This document shows, piece by piece, positions 42,968 through 52,192 of a stretch of DNA of 64,000 bases (the stretch's first letter is position 1; each line of letters opens with the position of its first letter). The position numbers and the translations under genes were made by a program. The notes beneath the pieces were generated by a model, which did not search any database, was not told the DNA's origin, and was given only the letters and a program-made list of their open reading frames with translations. The stretch comes from Xenophilus arseniciresistens. Its GTDB lineage: Bacteria; Pseudomonadota; Gammaproteobacteria; Burkholderiales; Burkholderiaceae_C. The stretch spans positions 620,001-684,000 of the forward strand of contig NZ_JAQIPB010000002.1 of assembly GCF_028023875.1 (NCBI RefSeq), written 5' to 3'.

Positions 42968-45900
42968 TCATGCGCGCAGCGCCTCCAGGTCGCGGATCAG
43001 TTCGCTGGCCGAGATCGCATCAAGCGCGCTGAAGGCTTCGGGCGCCTGGATCTCGCCCCAGCTGCCGGGCGGGCCGACCTTGATCTCGCCCAGTTCCTGC
43101 TCGGGGTATTCGTCCACCATGCCGACGATGATGCCCGGGTCCAGGTACAGCTCGATCACCTTGCTCGCGCCCAGGGGCTTGAGGAAGTACCAGATGCCGC
43201 CGCCGTCCTGCGCCTGGCCCCGGCGCCAGCCCTTGTTCACCAGGCCCAGCACGCGGCCCGTGGGCACCTTGGCGCCCTTCCAGCGCTCGAGCTTGTCGGC
43301 CTTCTGCTCGGCTTCGGTCAGGGTGTAGGTGTCGCGACCGATCTGCGCAAAGGGCTGCAGCAATTCGTAGTCGGCAAAAACCTGGCCGAAGGCCGCGGCG
43401 TCGGCGGCCGGCAGCTCCAGCGCATGGGGCACGCCGATGCGGACGTGCTCGCCTTCGGGCAGCTCGAAGGGGTCGTCCTCGGCCGTGGTGAAGCTGCCGT
43501 CTTCGGCCACGCGAAAGCAGGCCTCGAGCTCGCCGCCGTAGCTGCTGTCGCCGCTGACTTGGTACACGCCCCAGATCAGCCGCTGCACCAGGTGGCGCAC
43601 CAGCGGATGCTCGACCAGGAACAGGCGGAACACCTCGGGCGTCCAGCGACGGCGCGCGCACATGGCCACTTCCAGGCGCAGCAGCTGCTGGCTGGCGATG
43701 GTGCGGGCGTCCTTCTTGAGCAGCTTGAAGCGCTCGGTGGCCTCCTTGGACAGGGCCGCGTCGTCGGTCTTCTTGGGTTTGGGCAGATCGGGCAGGCGCG
43801 CGCCGGGCGTGCCGGTGGCATCGACTTCGCGCACATAGGGCTTGAGCGTTTCGTCGAAGCCCACCTTGAAGGCCCGCGGCCCGAAGTCCAGCACCATCGT
43901 GCCCTGCTCGTCCAGGCCCAGGTCGGGCGCCAGGCGGTCTTCGAGTTCCTCGGTCGAGAGGCCGCGCGCCTGCGCAATGGCGTCGATCTTCTCGCGCGCC
44001 TTGTCCTGCAGGCCCTTGAACTTGACCTTCTGCGCCACGCCGTTGAGCAGCATCAGCGCGACGTCGGAGCCGATGCCGGCCAGCACGTCCAGCCCGGTGA
44101 CGGCGCGCGCATGGGCCGCCTCGCCCGGCCATTCGCGGATCAGCGGCGTGAGCTTGCGCGCCGTGTCGTCGCTGCCGAGAAAGCCCAGTGCCGTCAGCGC
44201 CCAGTTCTCCTTGCCCACGGCGCCGGCCTCGAGCCAGGCGCTGAAGGCGTCCCAGCCGAAGTCGGCCAGGCTGGCCGGCCGGCAGGCCTCCTTCACGACG
44301 GCGATGCCGCCGTAGACCTCCTCGTTGGTCGGGAAGGTGAGCATCTGGCCCAGCGCATCGAGCGCCTCGTCGGGCAGCGCCTTGCCATTGAGCAGTTCGG
44401 GCCGGCGCCAGCCGCGCGGCTGCCACCACTCGGGCAACTTGACGCGCTTGGTGGGGAAGCGGTCGAGCGGGCTTTCGTCGAGCACGGCGCGCAGGGCGTC
44501 GACCACTGCAGGGTTGTCGTAGCGGCCGGCCACTTCGAGCAGCAGAGCCCCATGCCCTTCGGCCTGCAGCAGGCGCAGGGCCGCGCCGGCGGCATCGCGC
44601 ACCTCGCCGGCCTTGCCCAGCGCCGGCGCGATCAGGCCGCAGGCGGCGTGCTCGGGGAACTTGAGCAGCCATTCGCGGCCCAGTTGCCGCACCGTCTTGA
44701 GCTTGGCAAAGGCGCGCGCGGCGGGGGCCGCCAGCTCGACGGCGCCGTAGTTCAGTGCCACGCGCAGGTTGTCGCCCGGCTTGGCCCGCACCACCGACTG
44801 CAGGCCCGCCAGCGCAGGCAGGCCGAAGTGCGCCATGACGTACTCGGCGCCCTGGGTCTCGGCCTCGCCCGCGATGGCGTTCCACAGCGGCACGCCCAGG
44901 GCGGGCGGCAGTTGCGCGGTGTAGCTCGCGTCGAACCAGAAGAAGTAGTAGCGCTCCTTCTTGCGCGCCGCCAGCATGGCGCGCCAGGCGGCGATGAGCT
45001 TGGAAGCATCGCCGTTCTGGATGCCCTGGCGCGCGGTGTCGCGGATCGGGTCCTTCAGCGTGGCGAGCAACTCCTTCTCGCGCGCCTCGCTGCGCGTCTG
45101 GATGTCTTCGATCAGCGCCGGGTCGTAGTTGCCCTGCTCGAAGGCGGCCTGCAGCAGCTTCTGCTGTTCCTCCTGCGCGAGCTTGCTGGCCTTGCTCTCG
45201 AAGCCCAGCTCCTTGAGCATGACTTCCACATCGTTGCGCGCCGAGGCATAGCGGTTTTGCTGCCAGCTCGACGCCGGGCGCTGCGCCTGCTCGCGCGCGC
45301 CCTCCGGCCATTGCTCCACGGCCGCCAGGGCCAGCGGTTCCAGGGCCAGCGTGCCGGCCGCTTTCTTCTGCACCTTGGCTAGCCAGGGCGGCGCGGCGAG
45401 CACGCCGGGCAGCTCGACCGCATCGGCCACCTCGCTGGGCCCGGCCAGCAGGGCCAGTTGCCGGTCGATGGCGCCCTGCGCGCCGGCGTCCAGCCAGGGC
45501 CGCAGCGCGTCGACCGCGCTGCCATGCGCGCGCAGCAGGCGCGTGAGGCTGGGCGTGAGCAGGCCGGCGTCCTTGCCGCCTGCGGCCACGAGCCTGGAGA
45601 GCGCCACCAGTGCGGCCTGCGGCCAGCGGTCCACCGCCAGCGACAGCCGCGCGAGCGCACCCTTGGAGGCGCTGGCCACCTTGGCCAGCGCGGTCACGGC
45701 CTCGGGCGTGCCGATGGCAGCGAGCGCCTCGCCGGCCTCGTCGGCAGCGGCGCCTTTTTCGAGCACCGCCACGGCCTGCATGCCGCGCTCGCGCACGGCG
45801 GTGGCGACCATCTGGCTGTGGCCCCAGAAGCCGGTGGAATAGCTGATGCGCACCTTGGCCGCCTGCGCCAGCGCGGAGGGCTCGGTGGCCGTGAGCAGCA

Positions 45901-47248
45901 GCCAGTGCAGGGTCTCGGGCGTGTCCTTCTCAGCGCCCAGGCGCAGGGCCAGCGCGTTCGACAGCTCGGGCCGGTCGGGCAGCAGCAGCGCCAACACGGG
46001 CTGGCGGGCTGGCAGAAGCTGGGGCATCCCGGCTTCGATGCGCTCGGCGCTGGCGCGCCAGTCGTCCTCGCTGGCCGCGGCCAGGTGGCGGCGCAGCGCC
46101 GCTTCGCCCTGGCCCAGCGGGCCGCGCCAGCCGTTGCTCACGGCATGGGTGACCTGGGCCTGGAAGCTGCTGCTGCGGCTCCTGGTCTTGTGGTCGTAGT
46201 GCGTGACGACCTGCACGCGCTGCGCGGCCAGCCATACGTCCACGGCCTGCGGCAGGCCGTAGCGCGCCACCAGGTAGTCGACCACGGCTTCGCCGGGCTC
46301 GCTTTCACCGTAGTAGCCGGTGGTGTGCAGGGCCAGGGTGAGCAGCAGCGCGTCGGCTTCGGGGTCCTCGGCCGGCTCGATCTGCTGGCTGCGCGCGAGC
46401 ATGCGCTCGGCCGCGGGGCGCAGGGCGGCATCGCTGGCGCTCAGGTCGATGGACAGTTCGGCCTTCTGCCTGACCAGCAGCCAGGCGGCGCTGACGCTGG
46501 TCTTCAGAACGGGTTGCGGAAAGCGGCGCGAGGCATAGATCAGGCCCTGCATCTGCGGCGTCAGGCGCAGGGGCTCGCCCTGGGCCAGCCAGGGCGGCGT
46601 GCCTTCGGGCACGGGTTCGGCCGACGTGCTGGCCTGCGCGGCCAGCGGGGCGGCGGCGGCGCGTTCGCCCAGTGCCTTGGCATAGGCCTGGGCCCGGTCC
46701 TGCACCTGAGCCGTACTGCCCCAGCCGTAGATGAGCCCGCCAGACTTGAGCCGGTCAAAGGCCATGGCGGCGCCCTGCTCGCTCACGCCATGCTGGCGCT
46801 TCAGGACTGCGGCCGACAGCTTGTCGCCGAGCTTGAGCGCGCCATCGGCGATCTGCGCGCGCACGGCTTCGAAGACGCGCTCGCATTGCGCATCCAGGCT
46901 TTCGGTGGCGGGGCCAGCCTCGGGTGCGGCCGGTGCCTCGCTGCCGGCCGTTGCGGCGGTTGCAGGCGCGGCCGCGGCGGCAGCAGCAGGGGCCGCGGCC
47001 TTGGGCTTGGCCTCTGTCTTGCCGATGCTCGCATCGGCTGCCACGCCGGCCTCCTTGTAGCCTTTGCCGGTCTTTTCAGTGACCAGCTTGCCCATGGCCG
47101 TCTGGGCCTTGGCGGCGTCGTCGAAGGACTTGGTCTGACTCTGCCCCGCGGTGCCGATGCGGCCCCAGCGGATGTTCAGTTCCTTGTCTGCCTGCTCGAT
47201 CTCCCAGAACTTGCTGGAGTTGCCCTCGATCAACTCGAAACGACGCAT
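42968..47248 (-). CDS. yehI: WGR and DUF4132 domain protein (YehI/MolR-like)
   Basis: 1426 aa. The N-terminal WGR domain (about 1-80; IRWGRIGTAGQSQTKSF around residues 26-42) is shared with PARPs, where it contacts nucleic acid. An Ala-rich linker follows, then a compact helical segment (about 140-215). The middle is a very long alpha-helical, HEAT-like region. The C-terminal DUF4132 spans about 1200-1400 (ARRRWTPEVFRLFLVEHPLVRHL, FRVAEDGSF, FADYELLQPF). E. coli YehI/MolR has the same layout at about 1200 aa. First gene of the locus; likely its scaffold or sensor. Confidence 0.85.
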   Translation of the reverse strand: MRRFELIEGNSSKFWEIEQADKELNIRWGRIGTAGQSQTKSFDDAAKAQTAMGKLVTEKTGKGYKEAGVAADASIGKTEAKPKAAAPAAAAAAAPATAATAGSEAPAAPEAGPATESLDAQCERVFEAVRAQIADGALKLGDKLSAAVLKRQHGVSEQGAAMAFDRLKSGGLIYGWGSTAQVQDRAQAYAKALGERAAAAPLAAQASTSAEPVPEGTPPWLAQGEPLRLTPQMQGLIYASRRFPQPVLKTSVSAAWLLVRQKAELSIDLSASDAALRPAAERMLARSQQIEPAEDPEADALLLTLALHTTGYYGESEPGEAVVDYLVARYGLPQAVDVWLAAQRVQVVTHYDHKTRSRSSSFQAQVTHAVSNGWRGPLGQGEAALRRHLAAASEDDWRASAERIEAGMPQLLPARQPVLALLLPDRPELSNALALRLGAEKDTPETLHWLLLTATEPSALAQAAKVRISYSTGFWGHSQMVATAVRERGMQAVAVLEKGAAADEAGEALAAIGTPEAVTALAKVASASKGALARLSLAVDRWPQAALVALSRLVAAGGKDAGLLTPSLTRLLRAHGSAVDALRPWLDAGAQGAIDRQLALLAGPSEVADAVELPGVLAAPPWLAKVQKKAAGTLALEPLALAAVEQWPEGAREQAQRPASSWQQNRYASARNDVEVMLKELGFESKASKLAQEEQQKLLQAAFEQGNYDPALIEDIQTRSEAREKELLATLKDPIRDTARQGIQNGDASKLIAAWRAMLAARKKERYYFFWFDASYTAQLPPALGVPLWNAIAGEAETQGAEYVMAHFGLPALAGLQSVVRAKPGDNLRVALNYGAVELAAPAARAFAKLKTVRQLGREWLLKFPEHAACGLIAPALGKAGEVRDAAGAALRLLQAEGHGALLLEVAGRYDNPAVVDALRAVLDESPLDRFPTKRVKLPEWWQPRGWRRPELLNGKALPDEALDALGQMLTFPTNEEVYGGIAVVKEACRPASLADFGWDAFSAWLEAGAVGKENWALTALGFLGSDDTARKLTPLIREWPGEAAHARAVTGLDVLAGIGSDVALMLLNGVAQKVKFKGLQDKAREKIDAIAQARGLSTEELEDRLAPDLGLDEQGTMVLDFGPRAFKVGFDETLKPYVREVDATGTPGARLPDLPKPKKTDDAALSKEATERFKLLKKDARTIASQQLLRLEVAMCARRRWTPEVFRLFLVEHPLVRHLVQRLIWGVYQVSGDSSYGGELEACFRVAEDGSFTTAEDDPFELPEGEHVRIGVPHALELPAADAAAFGQVFADYELLQPFAQIGRDTYTLTEAEQKADKLERWKGAKVPTGRVLGLVNKGWRRGQAQDGGGIWYFLKPLGASKVIELYLDPGIIVGMVDEYPEQELGEIKVGPPGSWGEIQAPEAFSALDAISASELIRDLEALRA

Positions 47249-47369
47249 GCCTCGGATCTTCCTTTGAAACGGTCAGGAATCCGGGGCCTTTCGCCCCGGG
47301 CGTGCAGGCGAGCATAGTGGGCGCGCATGGCGCTTTATTGCACCGATGCGTCAGCAAATGTCACGTTGC

Positions 47370-47391
47370 GGGGGCGGGCAATCCCGCCCCC
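47370..47391. other. GC hairpin between flavin-reductase gene and the yeh-like locus
   Basis: GGGGGCGGG, loop CAAT, CCCGCCCCC: nine consecutive G-C pairs. No U-tract follows on either strand. It could be a processing or partial termination structure for the minus-strand reductase transcript, lying upstream of the WGR gene. Confidence 0.5.
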
Positions 47392-47428
47392 AGCCCACAG
47401 GCAACCCAAAGAGCTTCAACCAACAAGC

Positions 47429-48082
47429 TCACATCTCATCAATCGAGGTACTCGCCCCCCCGCGCTTCTCCACCGCCAGCCCTTCATCGGCCTCGATGGC
47501 AAAGCGGTTGCGGCAATCCACATAGAAGCTGGCGCCGAAGCGGCCCACGGGGAAGAACTCCTGCAGCCGCACGCGCCAGCGTTCAGTGTCCACCAGCCCT
47601 TCGCGCACGGCCAGCCACTTCACGCGGCCGATGAAGACATAGCGGCTGGCGGTCTGCATCGTTTCGTGCAGCACGCATTCGAAGGCCACGGGCGCTTGCG
47701 CAATGCGCGGCGGCGCCACGGTGCGCGAGGGCACGGCCGTCAGGCCCGTGTAGGCCAGCTCGCTCTGCGTGACGGGCAGGCGGTCGCCGCAGCGGTGCAT
47801 CGCGGCGGCAATGGGCTCGTCGGCGATGTGGACCACGAATTCGCCCGTGCGCAGGATGTGCGCGGCCGTGTCCTTGAGCTGGCCCTTGTCGAGCTTGTTG
47901 ATGCTGACCATCAGCACCGGCGGGTCTTCGCCCAGCATGTTGAACATGCTGAAGGGCGCGGCGTTGATGGCCCCGTCGGGCGCCAGCGTGGTGATCAGCG
48001 CGATGGGACGGGGCACGATGAGACTGGCCATGAGCTTGTAGCGCGCATGGGTGTCCAGTTCTGAAAAGTCGATCTCGGTCAT
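47429..48082 (-). CDS. Flavin reductase family protein (FMN-binding split barrel)
   Basis: 217 aa. The FMN-binding split-barrel motifs are present: ASLIVPRPIALITTLAPDGAINAAPFSMFNMLGEDPPVLMVSI, FVVHIADEPIAAAMHRCG, and a C-terminal ECVLHETMQTASRYVFIGRV. Members reduce FMN/FAD for partner monooxygenases or act as oxidoreductases themselves. Divergent from the NMT1-type ABC transporter with a 302-base gap; the flavin or pyrimidine theme may link them, but no monooxygenase is visible. Confidence 0.86.
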   Translation of the reverse strand: MTEIDFSELDTHARYKLMASLIVPRPIALITTLAPDGAINAAPFSMFNMLGEDPPVLMVSINKLDKGQLKDTAAHILRTGEFVVHIADEPIAAAMHRCGDRLPVTQSELAYTGLTAVPSRTVAPPRIAQAPVAFECVLHETMQTASRYVFIGRVKWLAVREGLVDTERWRVRLQEFFPVGRFGASFYVDCRNRFAIEADEGLAVEKRGGASTSIDEM

Positions 48083-48384
48083 GAAGGCAGAAAAAAAGCG
48101 GGCAGGAAGGCGCATGCAACAAGGCGTGGGCCGTGCGCACCCGGCACGCAAGCCGCATGCCGCCGCACGCAGCATCTTCAGCTGGCTGCCCAACGGCCGG
48201 GCGGCCGACCCGCACCACATCCATGCATCCACTGCCCCAGGCACGCGCTTCTTTAGTGCGAAACACCCAAAAAGCGGGCGCCATCGCCCATCCATGCGCG
48301 CAGAACCGCCCGCGTTTGCACCGACTCGGGGCGGCCCCATTTTTGCTCACACTTGGAAACTCATCACATTCCGCAGGAGCAAAC
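48083..48384. other. Divergent regulatory gap
   Basis: 302 bases between the flavin-reductase gene and the ABC transporter operon, each reading outward. No small gene, riboswitch-like fold or clear operator could be identified. The last 30 bases carry GCAGGAGC, a good Shine-Dalgarno for the first binding-protein gene. Confidence 0.5.
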
Positions 48385-49422
48385 ATGAACAAAAGACAGC
48401 TGATCCAGTCTCTTCTTGCCGCGTCGGCCCTGAGCTTCGGTCTGGGCGGCGGCGCCCATGCCCAGGCCACCACGCCGATCAAGTTCCAGCTGGACTGGCG
48501 CTTTGAAGGCCCCGCGGCCCTGTTCCTGCAACCTGCGGCCAAGGGCTACTTCAAGGCCGCCGGGCTGGATGTGAGCATCGACGCCGGCAACGGCTCCGGC
48601 GGCACCGTCACGCGCGTGGCTTCGGGTGCCTACGACATGGGCTTCGCCGATCTGGCCGCGCTGATGGAGTTCCACGCCAACAACCCCGACGCGCCCAACA
48701 AGCCCGTGGCCGTGATGATGGTCTACAACGACACGCCGGCCTCGGTGATGGCGCTCAAGAAGAGCGGCATCAAGACGCCGGCCGACCTGTCTGGCAAGAA
48801 GCTCGGCGCTCCGGTCTTCGACGCCGGCCGCCGCGCCTTCCCGATCTTTGCCAAGGCCAACAACGTGAGCAACGTGGCCTGGACCGCGATGGACCCGCCG
48901 CTGCGCGAAACCATGCTGGTGCGCGGCGACATCGACGCCATCACGGGCTTCACCTTCACCTCGCTGCTGAACCTCGAGGCGCGCGGCGCCAAGACCGAAG
49001 ACGTGGTGATCCTGCCCTACCCGCAATACGGCGTGAAGCTGTATGGCAACGTGGTCATCGCCTCGCCCAAGATGGTCAAGGAGAACCCGGCAGCCGTGAA
49101 GGCCTTCCTCGCGGCCTTCGCCAAGGGCGCCAGGGAAGTCATCGCCAACCCGGCCGCCGCCATCGAGCACGTCAAGGCGCGCGACGGGATCATCAACACC
49201 ACGCTCGAGACGCGCCGCCTCAAGCTGGCCATCGACACGGTGGTGGCCAGCCCCAACGCGCGCGCCGAAGGCTTCGGCCAGGTCGATCCGGCCCGCCTGT
49301 CGCTGATGGCTTCGCAGGTGTCCGACGCCTTCGGCACCAAGACCCGCGTGAACCCCGAAGCCGTGTGGAACGGCAGCTTCCTGCCCACCAAGGCGGAGCT
49401 GGACATCCTGCCCAGGAAGTAA
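48385..49422 (+). CDS. NMT1/THI5-family ABC transporter binding protein A
   Basis: 345 aa. Signal peptide about 1-27 (GGGAHAQA). The NMT1-like core begins IKFQLDWRFEGPAALFLQPAAKGYFKAAGLDVSI, with ASGAYDMGFADLAALMEF and FTFTSLLNLEARG. Related binding proteins take thiamine precursors, pyrimidines, riboflavin, sulfonates or nitrate; the ligand is open. AGGAG precedes the ATG. First of four collinear genes (binding protein A, binding protein B, ATPase, permease). Confidence 0.9.
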   Translation: MNKRQLIQSLLAASALSFGLGGGAHAQATTPIKFQLDWRFEGPAALFLQPAAKGYFKAAGLDVSIDAGNGSGGTVTRVASGAYDMGFADLAALMEFHANNPDAPNKPVAVMMVYNDTPASVMALKKSGIKTPADLSGKKLGAPVFDAGRRAFPIFAKANNVSNVAWTAMDPPLRETMLVRGDIDAITGFTFTSLLNLEARGAKTEDVVILPYPQYGVKLYGNVVIASPKMVKENPAAVKAFLAAFAKGAREVIANPAAAIEHVKARDGIINTTLETRRLKLAIDTVVASPNARAEGFGQVDPARLSLMASQVSDAFGTKTRVNPEAVWNGSFLPTKAELDILPRK

Positions 49423-49524
49423 AGCGCACACAGCAGCACGCTGCCCCCGTCCTCGCGCAGCCCTGGCCGCGCGGGGGCTGCCTCTCGCCCGCCCTCATCG
49501 CCCCCTTTTTCTCCGCCGACTCCC

Positions 49525-50553
49525 GTGAACAAACGCGCCTTCCTCCAAGCCGCCACCGCTGCGCTGGCCCTCACCGCTTCCTCCTGGAGCCTTGCCCAAT
49601 CGCTGACGCCGCTGAAGTTCCAGCTCGACTGGCGCTTCGAAGGCCCGGCCGCCTTCTTCGTGCATCCGGAGCAGAAGGGCTACTTCAAGGAAGTGAGGCT
49701 GGACGTGAGCGTGGAAGCCGCCAGCGGCGCCGGCGCCATCCAGCGCGTGGCCTCCGGCACGCACGACCTGGGCTTCGCCGACCTGGCGGCGCTGATGGAG
49801 TTCCATGCCAACAACCCCGACGCGCCGATCAAGCCGGTGGCGGTCATGGTGATCTACAACACCACGCCGGCCTCGGTGATGGCGCTCAAGAAGTCGGGCA
49901 TCACCAAGGCCACCGACCTGGCCGGCAAGAAGATGGGCGCGCCCATCTTCGACGCGGGCCGCCGCACCTTCCCCATCTTTGCCCAGGCCAATGGCGTGGG
50001 CGAGGTGCAGTGGACCACCATGGACCCGCCGCTGCGCGAGACCATGCTGGTGCGCGGCGACGTGGATGCCGTGACCGGCTACACCTTCACCAGCCTACTG
50101 AACCTGGAAGCGCGCGGCGTCAAGCGCGAGGACATCGTGGTGCTGCCCTATGCCACGCATGGCGTGCAGCTCTATGGCAACGTGATCATCGCCAGCCCGA
50201 AGCTGATCGCCGAGAAGCCCGAAGCCGTGCGCGCCTTCCTGAAGGCTTTTGCCAAGGGCACGAAGGAGGCCATCGCCAATCCCGAGGCGGCCATCGCCTC
50301 GCTCAAGGCCAAGGACGGCCTGGTGAACGTGCCGCTGGAAGTCAAGCGGCTGAAGCTGACCATCGAGACGGCCGTGGACGGCGCGGGCGCGCGCGCCGAA
50401 GGCTTCGGCCAGCTGCGCGCCGAACGCCTGCAGCGCATGGCCGAGCAGGTGGCCAAGGCCTACGCCACCAAGAACCCGGTGCCCGCCAACGCGGTGTGGA
50501 ACGGCAGCTTCCTGCCCGGCGCGGCCGAGCTGGACGTGCTGCCCAAGCGCTGA
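49525..50553 (+). CDS. NMT1/THI5-family ABC transporter binding protein B
   Basis: 342 aa, close paralogue of the preceding gene along its whole length; long identical runs such as DPPLRETMLVRGD and TFTSLLNLEARG are shared. Signal peptide about 1-24 (SSWSLAQS). It starts at GTG 49525, chosen because MNKRAF matches the MNKRQL start of its partner; no Shine-Dalgarno is apparent. Both feed one ATPase/permease pair, which suggests two ligands or a dosage duplication. Confidence 0.88.
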   Translation: MNKRAFLQAATAALALTASSWSLAQSLTPLKFQLDWRFEGPAAFFVHPEQKGYFKEVRLDVSVEAASGAGAIQRVASGTHDLGFADLAALMEFHANNPDAPIKPVAVMVIYNTTPASVMALKKSGITKATDLAGKKMGAPIFDAGRRTFPIFAQANGVGEVQWTTMDPPLRETMLVRGDVDAVTGYTFTSLLNLEARGVKREDIVVLPYATHGVQLYGNVIIASPKLIAEKPEAVRAFLKAFAKGTKEAIANPEAAIASLKAKDGLVNVPLEVKRLKLTIETAVDGAGARAEGFGQLRAERLQRMAEQVAKAYATKNPVPANAVWNGSFLPGAAELDVLPKR

Positions 50554-50585
50554 CATCACGAAAGAAAAAAGAGGAACCCCATTCC

Positions 50586-51419
50586 ATGACGGCTCCCCCC
50601 ACTGACACCGGCTACTTCGTCGACTTCCGCGACGTCTGGCTGGCCTACAACGAAGAACTGCTGCGAGCGAACCACTTCGCCGTGGAGGCCATCGACCTGA
50701 AGGTCCGGCAGGGCGAATTCATCGCCATCGTCGGGCCTTCGGGCTGTGGCAAGTCCACCTTCATGAAGCTCACCACGGGCTTGCGCATGCCCTCGATGGG
50801 CAAGATCCTGATCGACGGGAAGCCCGTCACGGGGCCGCTGAAGATCTCGGGCATGGCCTTCCAGGCGCCCTCGCTGCTGCCCTGGCGCACCACCGTCGAC
50901 AACGTGCTGCTGCCGCTGGAGATCGTCGAGCCCTACCGCTCCACCTTCAAGCAAAAGCGCAAGGAATACGAGGAACGCGCGCGCCGCCTGCTGCAGAAGG
51001 TGGGCCTGGGCGGCTACGAGGACAAGTTCCCCTGGCAGCTTTCGGGCGGCATGCAGCAGCGCGCCAGCATCTGCCGCGCGCTCATCCACGAGCCCAAGAT
51101 GCTGCTGCTGGACGAGCCCTTCGGCGCGCTCGACGCCTTCACGCGCGAGGAGCTGTGGTGCATCCTGCGCGACCTCTGGACCGAGCAGCGCTTCAACGTC
51201 ATCCTGGTCACGCACGACCTGCGCGAGTCGGTCTTCCTGGCCGACACCGTCTACGTCATGAGCAAATCGCCGGGCCGCTTCGTGGTCAAGCGCGAGATCG
51301 AACTGCCGCGCCCGCGCGAGCTGGAAGTGACCTACACCAAGGAGTTCTCCGACATCGTGCATGAACTGCGCGGGCACATCGGGGCCATGCGCAAGCAAGG
51401 CGCGGAGGTGGCGCAATGA
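50586..51419 (+). CDS. ABC transporter ATP-binding protein
   Basis: 277 aa NBD of the nitrate/sulfonate/taurine class. Walker A is GPSGCGKST, the Q loop is in MAFQAPSLLPWRT, the signature is QLSGGMQQRASIC, Walker B is LLLDEPFGALD, and the H loop is VTHDLRES. GAGGAA precedes the ATG. Its last bases overlap the permease ATG (ATGA). Energises import of the ligands of the two preceding binding proteins. Confidence 0.93.
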   Translation: MTAPPTDTGYFVDFRDVWLAYNEELLRANHFAVEAIDLKVRQGEFIAIVGPSGCGKSTFMKLTTGLRMPSMGKILIDGKPVTGPLKISGMAFQAPSLLPWRTTVDNVLLPLEIVEPYRSTFKQKRKEYEERARRLLQKVGLGGYEDKFPWQLSGGMQQRASICRALIHEPKMLLLDEPFGALDAFTREELWCILRDLWTEQRFNVILVTHDLRESVFLADTVYVMSKSPGRFVVKREIELPRPRELEVTYTKEFSDIVHELRGHIGAMRKQGAEVAQ

Positions 51420-52192
51420 ATACCAAACAGCAACGAATCGCCGAACTCTGGTCCCCCTGGCTGCTGCTGGCCGCCACCATCGTGCTGTGGCAGATCATCT
51501 GCTCGGCCTTCAACATCTCGGAGTTCATCTTCCCCAGTCCGGCGCGCATCTGGGAACAGTTCTGGGAGTTCAAGGCCATCATCGCGGGCCATGCCTGGCG
51601 CACCTTCTGGGTGACGATGGCGGGCTTTGGCATCGCCATCGTGGTGGGCGTGCTGCTGGGTTTCGTGATCGGCAGCTCGCGCCTGGCCTATGCGGCGGTG
51701 TACCCGCTGATGACGGCCTTCAACGCACTGCCCAAGGCGGCCTTCGTGCCCATCCTGGTGGTGTGGTTCGGCATCGGGATCGGGCCGGCCATCCTCACGG
51801 CCTTCCTGATCAGCTTCTTCCCCATCATGGTGAACATCGCCACCGGCCTGGCCACGCTGGAGCCCGAGCTGGAAGACGTGCTGCGCGTGCTGGGCGCCAA
51901 GCGCTGGGACGTGCTGATCAAGGTGGGCCTGCCGCGCTCCATGCCGTATTTCTACGGCTCGCTCAAGGTCGCCATCACGCTGGCCTTCGTGGGCACCACG
52001 GTGTCGGAGATGACGGCCGCCAACGAAGGCATCGGCTACCTGCTGATCAGCGCCGGCTCGGCCATGCAGATGGGCCTGGCCTTTGCCGGCCTGCTGGTGG
52101 TGGGTGCGATGGCCATGCTGATGTACGAACTCTTCAGCGCCATCGAGAAGCACACCACGGCCTGGGCGCATCGCGGCTCGCAGAACCACTGA
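51416..52192 (+). CDS. ABC transporter permease
   Basis: 258 aa with six hydrophobic helices. The BPD_transp_1 EAA loop is recognisable as LATLEPELEDVLRVLGAKRWDVLIKVGLP. LLLAATIVLWQIICSAF is the first helix, and FVIGSSRLAYAAVYPLMTAFNALPKAAFVPI is typical of SsuC/TauC relatives. One permease gene implies a homodimer. Followed by a terminator. Confidence 0.92.
   Translation: MNTKQQRIAELWSPWLLLAATIVLWQIICSAFNISEFIFPSPARIWEQFWEFKAIIAGHAWRTFWVTMAGFGIAIVVGVLLGFVIGSSRLAYAAVYPLMTAFNALPKAAFVPILVVWFGIGIGPAILTAFLISFFPIMVNIATGLATLEPELEDVLRVLGAKRWDVLIKVGLPRSMPYFYGSLKVAITLAFVGTTVSEMTAANEGIGYLLISAGSAMQMGLAFAGLLVVGAMAMLMYELFSAIEKHTTAWAHRGSQNH

Noticed and set aside
42527-45382. 951-aa plus-strand open frame opposite the WGR/DUF4132 gene
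   Set aside because: Shadow of the DUF4132 protein; no recognisable motif.
35250-47248. Reading the locus as a CRISPR- or BREX-type defence island
   Set aside because: No repeats, nuclease, methyltransferase or known defence effector is present; only the MoxR-VWA set and a toxin-antitoxin pair.
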